A DNA stretch of 64,000 bases from Desulfosoma caldarium (GCF_003751385.1 NZ_RJVA01000012.1:372001-436000); one strand, 5' to 3'. Numbered from the stretch's first letter, positions 45,972 to 54,694 are shown. Translations and numbers: made by a program. Notes: generated from the sequence alone by a model not told the origin.

Positions 45972-46939
45972 GGAATGTTTGACCATGCCGTGGACGAACA
46001 ATCCGGTGCGGATTCCGTCGCGTCGCGCTCAGGGTTCAGGGCGCTTGTGAGAGCGTCTCGGATTCGGTCCCACAAGGGGCTTGCGGTCTCGTGTGACACG
46101 AGCACGGCCTCACGCACCACGCGCACGGCGTCTCGATGGCACACATTGGCACACGCCCCACACAGGGCGCAGGTGTCTCGAAGAAGCGTGACACGTCCTT
46201 CACGGCGCTCAATGACCTTGACCGGACACACATCGATACAGCGCCTGCAATCTTCCGGGCATCGATTGGAATCCAAGAACACGGTGCCACGAAAAAGAGG
46301 CTGTACCTCGATGGAACCGTAAGGGCATAGGTCCTGGCACTGTTCACAGCGCAGGCAGAGAGTGCCATCGGGTGATGTGCCCGTGTGCGTTTCCCGATAC
46401 ACGCCTCGAGGGCAGTTCTGCACACACCGAAAGCAATACTTGGGGCATTCCCCTTGGCGATTTTCCACCAGGCGGCGCTGCTGACGGCACCAATGGTCTT
46501 CTTCTTGTTCCAAAACCTCACAGCGGTGGGGGCAACGATCAACGTGGACGCAGAGCTTTTCCGGCAAAGAAGGCAAACCGTCGGAACGGCGCAGGAGCTC
46601 TTTGTCATGATCTTTGTAACGCAGCGACACGGCCGACACGGGACACACATAAGAACAGACTTCACATAGAACACATCGATGATGATCCAGATAAATCTGC
46701 AGGCCGTGCTCATCCGCATCGATCCGCAAGGCTTCTCGAGGGCAGGCCAGGGAGCAGAGGTCGCATCGAATACAGCGCTCCCGGTCGATGTGCAAAGACA
46801 GCGTCACATGATAAAAACGAACGGTATAGTCGATGCGGTGTGCGTCTTCGAGTTTCATGCGCTCGTGTGTGCGTTCCGCCAGAAGAGTGGGCACTCGAAA
46901 AAATTCACATTCCTTTTCTTTGTAGCATAGCTGTGGCAT
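45968..46939 (-). CDS. FwdF-like polyferredoxin
   Basis: Multi-cluster ferredoxin of 323 residues with about six [4Fe-4S] motifs: CIRCDLCSLACP, CVLCEVCSYVCP, CPKYCFRCVQNCP, CLRCEQCQDLCP, CPEDCRRCIDVCP and CALCGACANVC. The third and fifth are irregular. The N-terminal CEFFRVPTLLAERTHER followed by a helical linker is not ferredoxin. FwdF in methanogens carries eight clusters and wires formylmethanofuran dehydrogenase to Hdr; a similar wire role is likely. ATG at 46937-46939 or 46856-46858 may start it; the frame continues upstream as a mirror of the dikinase-like gene, which I ignore. It heads the operon. Confidence 0.88.
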   Translation of the reverse strand: MPQLCYKEKECEFFRVPTLLAERTHERMKLEDAHRIDYTVRFYHVTLSLHIDRERCIRCDLCSLACPREALRIDADEHGLQIYLDHHRCVLCEVCSYVCPVSAVSLRYKDHDKELLRRSDGLPSLPEKLCVHVDRCPHRCEVLEQEEDHWCRQQRRLVENRQGECPKYCFRCVQNCPRGVYRETHTGTSPDGTLCLRCEQCQDLCPYGSIEVQPLFRGTVFLDSNRCPEDCRRCIDVCPVKVIERREGRVTLLRDTCALCGACANVCHRDAVRVVREAVLVSHETASPLWDRIRDALTSALNPERDATESAPDCSSTAWSNIP

Positions 46940-46944
46940 CAAAT

Positions 46945-46963
46945 GAAGAGCATTGAGCTCTTC
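46945..46963. promoter_or_regulatory. Palindrome between divergent Hdr operon and dikinase-like gene
   Basis: GAAGAGC (46945-46951) and GCTCTTC (46957-46963) form a perfect seven-base inverted repeat with a five-base centre. It occupies the middle of the 57 bp between the two divergent start codons and so is well placed to be an operator for both. No -10/-35 boxes are convincing in the short gap. Confidence 0.4.
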
Positions 46964-46996
46964 GGTTCTATCTGGTCCGAAGTCAAGGAGTTTTTC

Positions 46997-49879
46997 ATGC
47001 CCTACGAGACCATGGTGGTTTCTTTTGAAAAGGCGGACCCTTCCCAGATCGACAAACTGGGGGCTAAGGGAGCCAAACTGGTGGAAGATTTTCAAAATCT
47101 TCGATCGGATTTTCCTGGAATGGAACACCGCATCTCCGTTCCCGACGGATTCATTCTGACCACCGACGCCTGGCGTGCTTTTCACGACAACGGTGGATGC
47201 CTGCCGGACGGATTGTTTGTGGCCGTGACCATGGCCCTTGCCGACTTGGAACGGCGCGTGGGGCGCCGTTATGGCGACACCAGCGGCCGCATGCCTTTGA
47301 TTGTCGCAGTGCGCGGCGGCGCTCCCGTGTCCTTGCCTGGGGCCATCAGCACGATCCTTAACGTGGGACTGAACGACGAAATCGTGACCGCTTTGATCGA
47401 AGCTGGGGAAGATGAAGGCTTTCTGTTGGGAACCTACCTGGAAGCTCTGCGCATGTACGGCGAAGTGGTGTTGGGAATTCCTTACGAACGCTTTTTTGAA
47501 GTGTTGCAAAAATTCCACGTGGGCGATGAGGGGTCCGTGCCTGTGGATGACCTTTTTCCCCTGATTGACGCCTACAAGAAAGTCCTGCTCCAATCCCCTG
47601 TGGAAGGATCGGCGCCTCCAATGGAACCGGATCCCCTGCGGCAACTTCGAGCGGCCATTGAAAGCGTGTTCCATTCCTGGATGGCCGAAACGGCCGTGGA
47701 AGCGCGGCTCAGCCGAAGTCCCAAGGTTCCGGATGACATGGGCACGGCGGTGATTGTGCAAAGTATGGTTTTTGGGAATCGTGACGACCATGGGTGCCTG
47801 GGGGGCGTTCTGTTCACGCGCAACCCGAGAACCGGAGCGGCCGCACCGCTCATCGAGTGGGCGCCCAAGGTACAATGCGACAAGATCGTGTCGGGAAAAC
47901 TTCGCAAGGAACTCCTGCACAGAAAAGATTTGCAAGAGCGCTTTCCTGACGTCTACGAGCTGCTCATGCTCGTTCGAGATCGCCTGGAAACTCGGGCCAA
48001 AAGGCCTCTTGATGTGGAATTTACCGTGGAGGATCGCAAGCTCTACATCCTGCAGCGCCGTCCTTTACGCATGACCTTTTCCGCCACGGCCCGTGCCATG
48101 TGGGACTTGGTGGACGAAGGAAAAACCACCATCCAAATGGCTTCGCTCATTATCAACACGGCCCTGGAACAGCCGGAAAAAATGCTTCGCGAAGGCTTTC
48201 GAGACTATCGGGTGCTGGCCGTGGGGGAGCCCATCACGGACACGGCGGATCACGGCACCTTGGTTTTTGGAACGGAAGAGGCTTTGGAACTGGCCCGCCA
48301 AGGCCGACAGGTGATCATGCTTCGCAAAAGACCCTACGGAGAAACGGATCTGGCCGTCAATCATCCCAACGTGCGGGGCATCATTCGCTGCGACGGCAAC
48401 GTCACCGGCCATGAAGCCGTCTCCGCCGTGGCCTACAGCAAACCTTACCTCATCAATGTGACGGATGTGCACGGGCGCCCTCTGCTTCTGGTGGATGAAG
48501 ACCGCATCGAACTCAATCCCGAATGCACCCTGGCCGCCTACATGGGCCGCGACATCTTTGTGGACGGTGAACGCGGCATCGTGGGCTTTACGGAATCCCA
48601 CGATTTTTTGATGGATCGAAAAATCCGAAAAAAACTCTACGTGGACTGGGAATACCTACGGGAGCAATTCGATCAAGCCGGCTATCACAACCTGGACTAT
48701 GAGTCTCTGCTAGATATTCATTATCAGATGGAACTGGAGCTGGCCCACTATCAACGCTTGGAAACGCGCATCAAGGAGGGGGACCCGACCGTTTCCGAAA
48801 AGGAACTCATGCACGCCTTTGGAACCTACCTGGCCTACATTCCCGAAAGGGACCGTGAACGCACCTTGGCCCTCAAAGACGTCCGAGTGGATCAGTTCGA
48901 CCTGGGGCCTCCCCTGGTGTATCGAGGACACCGGCTGGGCGAAGAGGTGCTGAAAATCCTCAGAGCCCTCATGCTCTGTACCACGTGGCGCACCCACTGG
49001 ATTCACGAGATCATGGTAGCCAAGGCCATGGAACGCGGTGAAACCGAAGGGGATGTGATTCGGGACATCTTTATCAAAAACAGGACCATGAGCGTGGTCA
49101 AGGAGTTTGAAGCCGAAGGGTTTCATCTCATGCGCGTGCCCCATTACTACTACCTGATCTTTGCCAGTAATTTCGAATATGATCAGGATCTGGACAGCGT
49201 ACAGGTCAATCCGGGCCTCATGAAGTATGCGGAAAAGGAAGTCCTGGCGCGCCATTTTTTGTCCTATCTGGAGCAAATCAACCCACGATTAAGAAAAAAA
49301 TTGCGGATCATTCAAGGGGAACCGCCTTTGGGGCAAGGGCATGCGCGGATTGTGAGCATCGGGTTGGCCATTCCCGATGAAGACTTCAATGTGGTGTGTC
49401 GGTATTTGCGGACCTATCTGGATCAAACCAAACACGGCTGTCCGATGACCCTTCAAAGCGCCGTGGCCGAAGGGGAATTCGTGGACCTCTATCATGTGGA
49501 TCCTGGATTTGCACCTTATCCCGAATTTCGCATCATGCGCGAAAAATCCGAGGACGATGCCGGTCAAGAGCCCCTCTATGTGATTGCCTTTGGTCGGTGT
49601 TCTTTTGGGGAATTCGACGGGGTCGTCTATGGCCGGAACGAGTACGAAAGACTGTGCCGGCAGGTCCAGGAATTTCAGGCCTTCCTGAAAGCCAAGGGCA
49701 TGGGGTCGATTGTCCGGCCATGGCAGTTCGAAGTGGACCCGTACCGGCGCCATTCCGTCATTGCGGCCGTAGGAATCCGCATGAAGGCTCGAGACCTACG
49801 AAGCGTCGTGTCCGGGCTCAAGGAATTTCTCGGCATCGAAGCCCAAACCGCGACCTGCCTGGAAGATTTATCCACCTGA
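46997..49879 (+). CDS. PPDK-like ATP-grasp/phosphohistidine protein with novel C-terminus
   Basis: Protein of 960 residues. The N-terminal half matches pyruvate phosphate dikinase: LGAKGAKLVED, VAVRGGAPVSLPGAISTILN, TAVIVQSMVFGNRDD, LFTRNPRTG and DVEFTVEDRKLYILQRRPLR. A swivelling domain follows with the phospho-acceptor His in GNVTGHEAVSAVAYSKP. After residue 540 the expected PEP-binding TIM barrel is absent; about 410 residues of unrecognised helical sequence replace it (for example LCTTWRTHWIHEIMVAKAME and MRVPHYYYLIFASNFEYD). ATG at 46997 follows AAGGAG by six bases. The phosphate acceptor is unknown. The gene diverges from the Hdr/Fwd-like operon. Confidence 0.88.
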   Translation: MPYETMVVSFEKADPSQIDKLGAKGAKLVEDFQNLRSDFPGMEHRISVPDGFILTTDAWRAFHDNGGCLPDGLFVAVTMALADLERRVGRRYGDTSGRMPLIVAVRGGAPVSLPGAISTILNVGLNDEIVTALIEAGEDEGFLLGTYLEALRMYGEVVLGIPYERFFEVLQKFHVGDEGSVPVDDLFPLIDAYKKVLLQSPVEGSAPPMEPDPLRQLRAAIESVFHSWMAETAVEARLSRSPKVPDDMGTAVIVQSMVFGNRDDHGCLGGVLFTRNPRTGAAAPLIEWAPKVQCDKIVSGKLRKELLHRKDLQERFPDVYELLMLVRDRLETRAKRPLDVEFTVEDRKLYILQRRPLRMTFSATARAMWDLVDEGKTTIQMASLIINTALEQPEKMLREGFRDYRVLAVGEPITDTADHGTLVFGTEEALELARQGRQVIMLRKRPYGETDLAVNHPNVRGIIRCDGNVTGHEAVSAVAYSKPYLINVTDVHGRPLLLVDEDRIELNPECTLAAYMGRDIFVDGERGIVGFTESHDFLMDRKIRKKLYVDWEYLREQFDQAGYHNLDYESLLDIHYQMELELAHYQRLETRIKEGDPTVSEKELMHAFGTYLAYIPERDRERTLALKDVRVDQFDLGPPLVYRGHRLGEEVLKILRALMLCTTWRTHWIHEIMVAKAMERGETEGDVIRDIFIKNRTMSVVKEFEAEGFHLMRVPHYYYLIFASNFEYDQDLDSVQVNPGLMKYAEKEVLARHFLSYLEQINPRLRKKLRIIQGEPPLGQGHARIVSIGLAIPDEDFNVVCRYLRTYLDQTKHGCPMTLQSAVAEGEFVDLYHVDPGFAPYPEFRIMREKSEDDAGQEPLYVIAFGRCSFGEFDGVVYGRNEYERLCRQVQEFQAFLKAKGMGSIVRPWQFEVDPYRRHSVIAAVGIRMKARDLRSVVSGLKEFLGIEAQTATCLEDLST

Positions 49880-49924
49880 AAAGCCATCTTCCACCATGCC
49901 TAAACCCTTGCCCCTCTCGAACAA

Positions 49925-49947
49925 GGCTGCCATAGATGCCGGCAGCC
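49925..49947. terminator. Terminator-like stem after the dikinase-like gene
   Basis: GGCTGCC (49925-49931) and GGCAGCC (49941-49947) make a seven-pair stem in the 122 bp between the dikinase-like gene and the convergent fabH. No long T-run follows, so it is only a candidate for either direction. A half-copy of the GGAGCGG REP-like motif lies just beyond (about 49966-49977). Confidence 0.4.
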
Positions 49948-50001
49948 TAGACACGTTCTGAGAGGACCGCTCCTATGTCGCTCTAAAACCTCCGTCGATT
50001 T

Positions 50002-51003
50002 TTAACGCGACCAGCGCACCACGGCGGTTCCCCACGTGAACCCGGATCCAAAAGCCGCCAGAAGCAGCATGTCTCCGGCTTGAAGCATGCCGTTTCGGTA
50101 GGTTTCATCCAAGAGCAAAGGAATGCTAGCTGCCGTGGTGTTGCCGTAGCGCTGCATGTTGTGAAGAAACTTCTCCTCGGGAAATCCAAGCCTTTGGGCC
50201 ACCATTTGATTGATGCGCATGTTGGCCTGGTGGGGAATGACGTACTTGATGTCGTCGCCCTTGAGGCCGTTGACGTCGAGAGTGTGTTGAATGACCTCGC
50301 ACAGGCGCGTCACCGCATGCTTGAAAACGGTTTTGCCATCCATTTGAGGCCAAATGTCTGCGCTGGCTGCGGTTTTTTCGGAAAGGTAGGGCTTTTTTGA
50401 AATGTCCCAGATATCCATGCACAGAGCGCGGGCGAAGCGGCCGTCGGCATGGAGTTCCGTGTACAGAACACCGCGGTCCGAAGAAGGGGAGGGGGAAAGC
50501 ACCACGGCAGCGGCACCGTCTCCAAACAGCACGGTCACATCGCGACCTCGGTCAGAAAAGTCCAAAGCGCTGCTGTGAACTTCCGAGCCGACGATCAATA
50601 TGTTACGGTAAATACCGGCGCGAATCAGGGCGTCGGCAACCGTCAGCGAATACAGGAATCCGGTGCACTGATTGCGCACATCCAAACAACCGATGGGGCC
50701 CGTGCCCAGTTTGGGCTGCAGGTAACACGCCGTGCCGGGAAAGTGGTGATCGGGGCTGAGGGTGGCAAGAATGAGAAAATCGATGTCCGCCGGCGTCATC
50801 TGCGCGTCGTCAAGGGCTCTGCGGCAGGCTTCCAGAGCCAGATCCGAGCACTTGATCCCTTCGTCGGCGTAGCGACGTTCTCGAATGCCCGTTCGAGTCT
50901 GAATCCATTCATCGCTGGTGGTCATCATCTGCGCCAGGTCGTCGTTGGTAACCACTTTCGGCGGAACGTAGCTACCGATGCCGGCAATGGCGCTGCGGAT
51001 CAT
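50002..51003 (-). CDS. fabH: 3-oxoacyl-ACP synthase III
   Basis: Starts fatty acid synthesis by condensing acetyl-CoA with malonyl-ACP. The 333 residues contain the catalytic triad in its usual settings: Cys in DVRNQCTGFLYSL, His in VIPHQANMRI and Asn in YGNTTAASIPLLL. The N-terminus IAGIGSYVPPKVVTNDDL and TGIRERRYA are typical. ATG at 51001-51003 follows AAAGGAGGGGCT; upstream in-frame sequence overlaps the next gene and is not family-like. The gene overlaps the acyltransferase gene by 32 bp. That neighbour suggests a lipid-synthesis operon. Confidence 0.96.
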   Translation of the reverse strand: MIRSAIAGIGSYVPPKVVTNDDLAQMMTTSDEWIQTRTGIRERRYADEGIKCSDLALEACRRALDDAQMTPADIDFLILATLSPDHHFPGTACYLQPKLGTGPIGCLDVRNQCTGFLYSLTVADALIRAGIYRNILIVGSEVHSSALDFSDRGRDVTVLFGDGAAAVVLSPSPSSDRGVLYTELHADGRFARALCMDIWDISKKPYLSEKTAASADIWPQMDGKTVFKHAVTRLCEVIQHTLDVNGLKGDDIKYVIPHQANMRINQMVAQRLGFPEEKFLHNMQRYGNTTAASIPLLLDETYRNGMLQAGDMLLLAAFGSGFTWGTAVVRWSR

Positions 51004-51760
51004 AGCCCCTCCTTTCTTTGTCGCGTTCTGGCACCAGGCCGTGGTTGTGAAACCCTTCAGCCCATCCACCGCCTCGAGGCACCGCTGCAAGCACCTCGGC
51101 GCGCGACACGCACTCCTGGGCAAGCTCGGTTAGCCCATGCAAACGGGTTTCCAACAGACGTCGAAAGGGTTCCAAGTCTTGACCGGCTGTGCGGCGCGGC
51201 ACATGAATGGGGTTACCCGCGGCAATGACAAGGCGCGCAAAAGGTTTAGGAAGCAGAGTCCGGTCCCAGCTGGGCAGGCGCCAGGCCGCATCGGCGGCCA
51301 GGCTCAAGGGCACTAGAGGAAGTCCGGTGACGGAAGCGAGCCACACGATGCCTTTTTGGGCGCGAAGCGGCGGGCCCTGGGAACCGTCGGCAATGAGTCC
51401 CGCAGGGTAACCGTCTTGAATCTTTCGCAGCATGGCACGCAGAGCTTCGGCCCCTCCACGGTGCGAAGATCCTCGAACGGTCTGAAAACCCAGGCAATGG
51501 GCTAGCCTAGCGGCCCATTCCCCGTCTTGGGATCGGCTGACCATGAGGATTCCGTTCACGTGCCGAAAAAAATAGAGCACCGAAGGAAAGGCAAAGTGCC
51601 ACGTGGTCAAAAGACCGGGAGGATCCCGATTCAGCGCGGCGTGAAGATGGGCCTTTCCCACGACGTGAAACCGGCACGTGCGATGCCAGGCCGAAAGGAG
51701 CGACGCTCCCCAGCAAGGAAGATGTCGCAGCAGCGGATGGTCAGGCGACCAACTCTTCAT
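50972..51760 (-). CDS. DUF374 lysophospholipid acyltransferase-like protein
   Basis: Protein of 262 residues resembling the DUF374/LPLAT acyltransferase group. Landmarks are LLTTWHFAFPSVLYFFRHVN (an H-x4 acyltransferase-like motif I), GSSHRGGAEALRAML and the very typical ADGSQGPPLRAQKGIVWLA. It probably acylates a lipid A or phospholipid intermediate at the inner membrane. The chosen ATG (51758-51760) lies exactly at the edge of the dispersed repeat at 51759. No good ribosome site precedes it, so the repeat may have changed the gene's 5' end. The C-terminal tail is basic and overlaps fabH. Confidence 0.85.
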   Translation of the reverse strand: MKSWSPDHPLLRHLPCWGASLLSAWHRTCRFHVVGKAHLHAALNRDPPGLLTTWHFAFPSVLYFFRHVNGILMVSRSQDGEWAARLAHCLGFQTVRGSSHRGGAEALRAMLRKIQDGYPAGLIADGSQGPPLRAQKGIVWLASVTGLPLVPLSLAADAAWRLPSWDRTLLPKPFARLVIAAGNPIHVPRRTAGQDLEPFRRLLETRLHGLTELAQECVSRAEVLAAVPRGGGWAEGFHNHGLVPERDKERRGYDPQRHCRHR

Positions 51761-51837
51761 GGGGTCACATCTTGTTTTATGCCACACAGAGCGAACCCTT
51801 TGGCCTCACCCAAGGGCTCAGGACCCTGTCCGAGAAT
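51759..51837 (+). repeat. Dispersed repeat, copy 2
   Basis: The first 24 bases (51759-51782) are identical to 18838-18861, and CGAGAAT follows at the same distance in both. This copy covers the region just upstream of the DUF374 acyltransferase gene, whose start codon lies at its edge. The rest of the gap to aroQ (51838-51950) shows no gene. Confidence 0.6.
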
Positions 51838-51950
51838 TGTTTTGGACAACCGGCGCACTGCGAAAATTTTCCGCGCCTTTGGGCGTTCCTCCACCATCAA
51901 GCAGAAAGCGCCTTCTCCGTCAGCCTCCTAGTCCAATGCGAAAGGCGGCG

Positions 51951-52406
51951 TCAAGGCGCCGTTTCATCCCGTGCCAACAAGCTCACGGCGGCTCGAAGCC
52001 CTAGAAGATAGCTCTGAAGGCCAAAGCCCGAAATGCACCCGCTGACCACAGGGGCCAAGACCGACTGCTGACGAAACGGTTCCCGTGCCTCGATGTGGGA
52101 CATGTGCACTTCCACGACGGGAATGGAGAGTATTTCCAAGGCGTCTCTCAGGGCGTAGCTGTAATGGGTCCAAGCCCCCGCATTGATCACAATGGCGTCG
52201 GTGCCATCGTCCAACGCCGCGTGAATGCGTTCAACCAGATCCCCTTCCTGGTTGGTTTGAAACGTCTCCACATGCACCCCTAGTGCTGCTCCCAGCTCCA
52301 CCAAGGCGCGATCGATTTCTGCAAGCGTGCATGTGCCGTAATGGCGAGCATTTCTTCGGCCAAACATGTTGAGATTGACACCGTGGAGCACCAAAACCTT
52401 CTTCAT
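51951..52406 (-). CDS. aroQ: 3-dehydroquinate dehydratase type II
   Basis: Dehydrates 3-dehydroquinate to 3-dehydroshikimate in the shikimate pathway. The 151 residues have all type II signatures: VLHGVNLNMFGRRN at the N-terminus, HYGTCTLAEID with the catalytic Tyr, INAGAWTHYSYALRDAL, VEVHMSHIEAREPFR with the catalytic His, and SVLAPVVSGCISGFG. ATG at 52404-52406 is preceded by AAGGAGACC. It is divergent from the shikimate kinase gene, so the two act in one pathway from opposite strands. Confidence 0.96.
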   Translation of the reverse strand: MKKVLVLHGVNLNMFGRRNARHYGTCTLAEIDRALVELGAALGVHVETFQTNQEGDLVERIHAALDDGTDAIVINAGAWTHYSYALRDALEILSIPVVEVHMSHIEAREPFRQQSVLAPVVSGCISGFGLQSYLLGLRAAVSLLARDETAP

Positions 52407-52742
52407 GCTCTGAGGTCTCCTTGTTGTCTCGTGCCTGGGTGTGTTTCTCGCCCTTTTTCTAGCCCAGGCTCAACCTCTGTGCCTAATGTTTTTTTAAGGC
52501 AGGGAAACGGGAATGACTTGCCATAGGGCCAAAAACATCCTAGGAACGTGCCGGATGACGACCTTTGGGGTTGCTTTCCATGAAGCGCCGCACGGCGTGA
52601 GGTGCTCTTGCTATTCGTGCGGCTTGTCGACGGTGCCTGCTCGGGCACGTTCTTTACGACCTTGTCTGTGCAGGTCTTTGGGGATTCGTGCTAAGAGGCG
52701 AACACGGTAAAAAGACTCAGGTCGCGAAGGGGAAAATGGTTC
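52407..52742. other. Divergent intergenic region between aroQ and shikimate kinase
   Basis: These 336 bp hold no convincing gene. I see a seven-pair inverted repeat, GCCTGGG (52433-52439) and CCCAGGC (52463-52469), just upstream of aroQ, with the aroQ ribosome site beside it. A small stem, GTGCC/GGCAC, lies near 52639. Promoters for both genes must be here, but I could not place them with confidence. Confidence 0.4.
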
Positions 52743-53297
52743 ATGGCTGTGCCCCAACGCCTTGCCCTGATCGGTTTTCGAGCTTCCGGTAAAAGCACAC
52801 TTGGCCCTGTCCTGGCTGGGTTTTTGGATTGGGTCTTCGTGGATATGGACGAGGAACTAACGCGCTCCTTTGGCGATTCCATCGCCGCCTGGGTCGAGCG
52901 GTTCGGGTGGGAAAGGTTTCGTCACGAAGAAGCTCAGCTTCTGGAAAGACTTTCTCGACAAACCCACATTGTGGTGGCTACGGGAGGCGGCGTCGTGGAA
53001 AGCGAGATCAATCGAAAAAGATTGCAGAAAGACTTCTTCACCGTTTGGCTTCGCTGCCGTCTGGAAACTCTCTGCCATCGCCTCGCCATGGATGATAAGA
53101 CGACGGCTCAAAGACCCTCGCTTACGGGCCGGTCCGTCGTCCAGGAGACCGCGGAAGTGCTTCAGCAAAGAAACCCTTGGTACGCGGCGTCCGCGCATCT
53201 AGTGCTCGACGTGGAAACCTTGCGTCTGGAAGATCTTGCGCGAAAGATTCTTCAAAGTTATGAAGTCTCGGCCGATTTTGACAGAACCGTTTCCTGA
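52743..53297 (+). CDS. aroK: Shikimate kinase
   Basis: Phosphorylates shikimate at the 3-hydroxyl. The 184 residues start with a P-loop, IGFRASGKST, followed by the shikimate-binding Asp in VFVDMDEEL and an Arg in GWERFRHEEA. Next come VVATGGGVV and the lid RPSLTGRSV, then RNPWYAASAHLVLD. The size and order match AroK/AroL. It starts at ATG 52743, ten bases after AAGGGG. Together with aroQ across the divergent gap and aroC at 4.1 kb, it supplies part of the shikimate pathway. Confidence 0.94.
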   Translation: MAVPQRLALIGFRASGKSTLGPVLAGFLDWVFVDMDEELTRSFGDSIAAWVERFGWERFRHEEAQLLERLSRQTHIVVATGGGVVESEINRKRLQKDFFTVWLRCRLETLCHRLAMDDKTTAQRPSLTGRSVVQETAEVLQQRNPWYAASAHLVLDVETLRLEDLARKILQSYEVSADFDRTVS

Positions 53298-53368
53298 TGG
53301 TAGACATGGCCTGCTTCGGCCCTGAAGCTGAAAAACGTGGATAGCCCTTTGCTGAAAGGATCGTCTCT

Positions 53369-54694
53369 ATGACCGAAAAACTGCCCTCCCCGTCCTCCGG
53401 TTCCGCGGAACCGACCCCAAGCCCTTGGCAGCCTGTGTACGATATTTTTCAAGGGGTGAGCCGCGAAACGGTCTGCGCGCGCTACGGCCTTCGAGAGCAA
53501 GACCTGGACAAGCTTATCACCGACTACAAGATCTCCCGGCGTCAAATGGCGCTGGCGGATGAATTTATCGTGCGCAAAGTGGGCCGAAACGATCCCTGCC
53601 CTTGTGGTTCCGGGAAAAAATACAAGAAATGCTGCATGGCTCTTCACGACGAAGCGCGCAAGACCTTACCCAAAGAAGAACTGCACAAGCTCGAGAAGCG
53701 CCTTCAGCAAAGGGAAAAACTTCAGGAAGACATCACCAAGGGCTTTCAGGCCCTTATGAAAGAATCCTACGGCAAGGCTCGAAAACTGGCCGAACAGCGC
53801 TTAGAAAAATTTCCGGAAGATGATCGGCTGCATGACATCGTCGTGGCTGCCTGCTTGGGGCAGGGAGACTACGACGCCGCTTTTTACCGAGCCCGCACCC
53901 GCTATCAGGTAGCCGTGGAAGAAAAAGACTTCTTTCAGGAAAACGGCTACCATAAGAGGGAAGGGTTGGAGCGGGCGCAGTTGGTGCATTTCTACTCGCC
54001 CAGCACGTGGCTCGAAAAGTTGTGGATCGCTCAAAGAGCCCGCGCCTACGCCAAGGAATTCCCCACCGACGACAACAACCGGCTCAGGCAGCGTGTCTTC
54101 CGACTCAAAGTCGCCAACGACCTCAGGAGATTCCCTCAAAAGGACACGACCGGCTTTGAGGTGCGCCGAACCGCCCTGGCCGCCGTCGTTGAGGAGATTC
54201 ATAAGGAAGGCCCGGCCGCCGTCCCGTATCTTCTGCCTCTGTGCTACAATTTTTCCTGGGCCAGCCTGTTTGTACCGGAACTGATCCATACTTCAGGACA
54301 CGAGGCATCGGCGCGGCTTTTGGCCGAACTGTCCATGTTTCGGTTTCCCTACTTTTCGCAAATGTGTTTGAAGTATCTAGAAGAGATTGGGGAAGCGGCC
54401 GTCGCCGTCATTGAAAAGACCCTTATGGAAAACACAGCCTTTGACGAACTGAAAACCGGCCTGCTCATGGTGTTGGGTGCTGTGCACACGGAAGAGAGCT
54501 TTCAGATTTTGGCGCGCATGACGGAACACCAGAGCCCCTATGTGGTGAACTGGGCGGCGCAAGCCCTTGGGCGGCAAAAAAACCCCGCGGCCTTGCCATA
54601 CCTTGAAAAGGCCAAGGCCAGGCTCGGGGAGCTCAGCAAGATTCAGGGAGCCATTCAAGACCTGGTGCAGAACATGGAGCGCGGGTCCGTGTGA
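53369..54694 (+). CDS. SEC-C zinc-motif protein with helical repeats
   Basis: Protein of 441 residues. Near residue 75 it has VGRNDPCPCGSGKKYKKCC, the SEC-C zinc-binding motif first known from the SecA tail. The N-terminal 60 residues are a helical segment with a possible HTH-like RETVCARYGLREQDLDKLI. After the motif comes a long charged helical region, and the last part has HEAT-like repeats (for example ALGRQKNPAALPYLEKAKARL). SEC-C modules often bind ribosomes or SecB, so a role in protein quality control or export is possible (inference). ATG at 53369 is preceded by AAAGGATCG. Confidence 0.88.
   Translation: MTEKLPSPSSGSAEPTPSPWQPVYDIFQGVSRETVCARYGLREQDLDKLITDYKISRRQMALADEFIVRKVGRNDPCPCGSGKKYKKCCMALHDEARKTLPKEELHKLEKRLQQREKLQEDITKGFQALMKESYGKARKLAEQRLEKFPEDDRLHDIVVAACLGQGDYDAAFYRARTRYQVAVEEKDFFQENGYHKREGLERAQLVHFYSPSTWLEKLWIAQRARAYAKEFPTDDNNRLRQRVFRLKVANDLRRFPQKDTTGFEVRRTALAAVVEEIHKEGPAAVPYLLPLCYNFSWASLFVPELIHTSGHEASARLLAELSMFRFPYFSQMCLKYLEEIGEAAVAVIEKTLMENTAFDELKTGLLMVLGAVHTEESFQILARMTEHQSPYVVNWAAQALGRQKNPAALPYLEKAKARLGELSKIQGAIQDLVQNMERGSV

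Noticed and set aside
46940-47935. N-terminal extension of the polyferredoxin by 330 residues
   Set aside because: The extension is the mirror of the dikinase-like gene and shows no ferredoxin or other known features.
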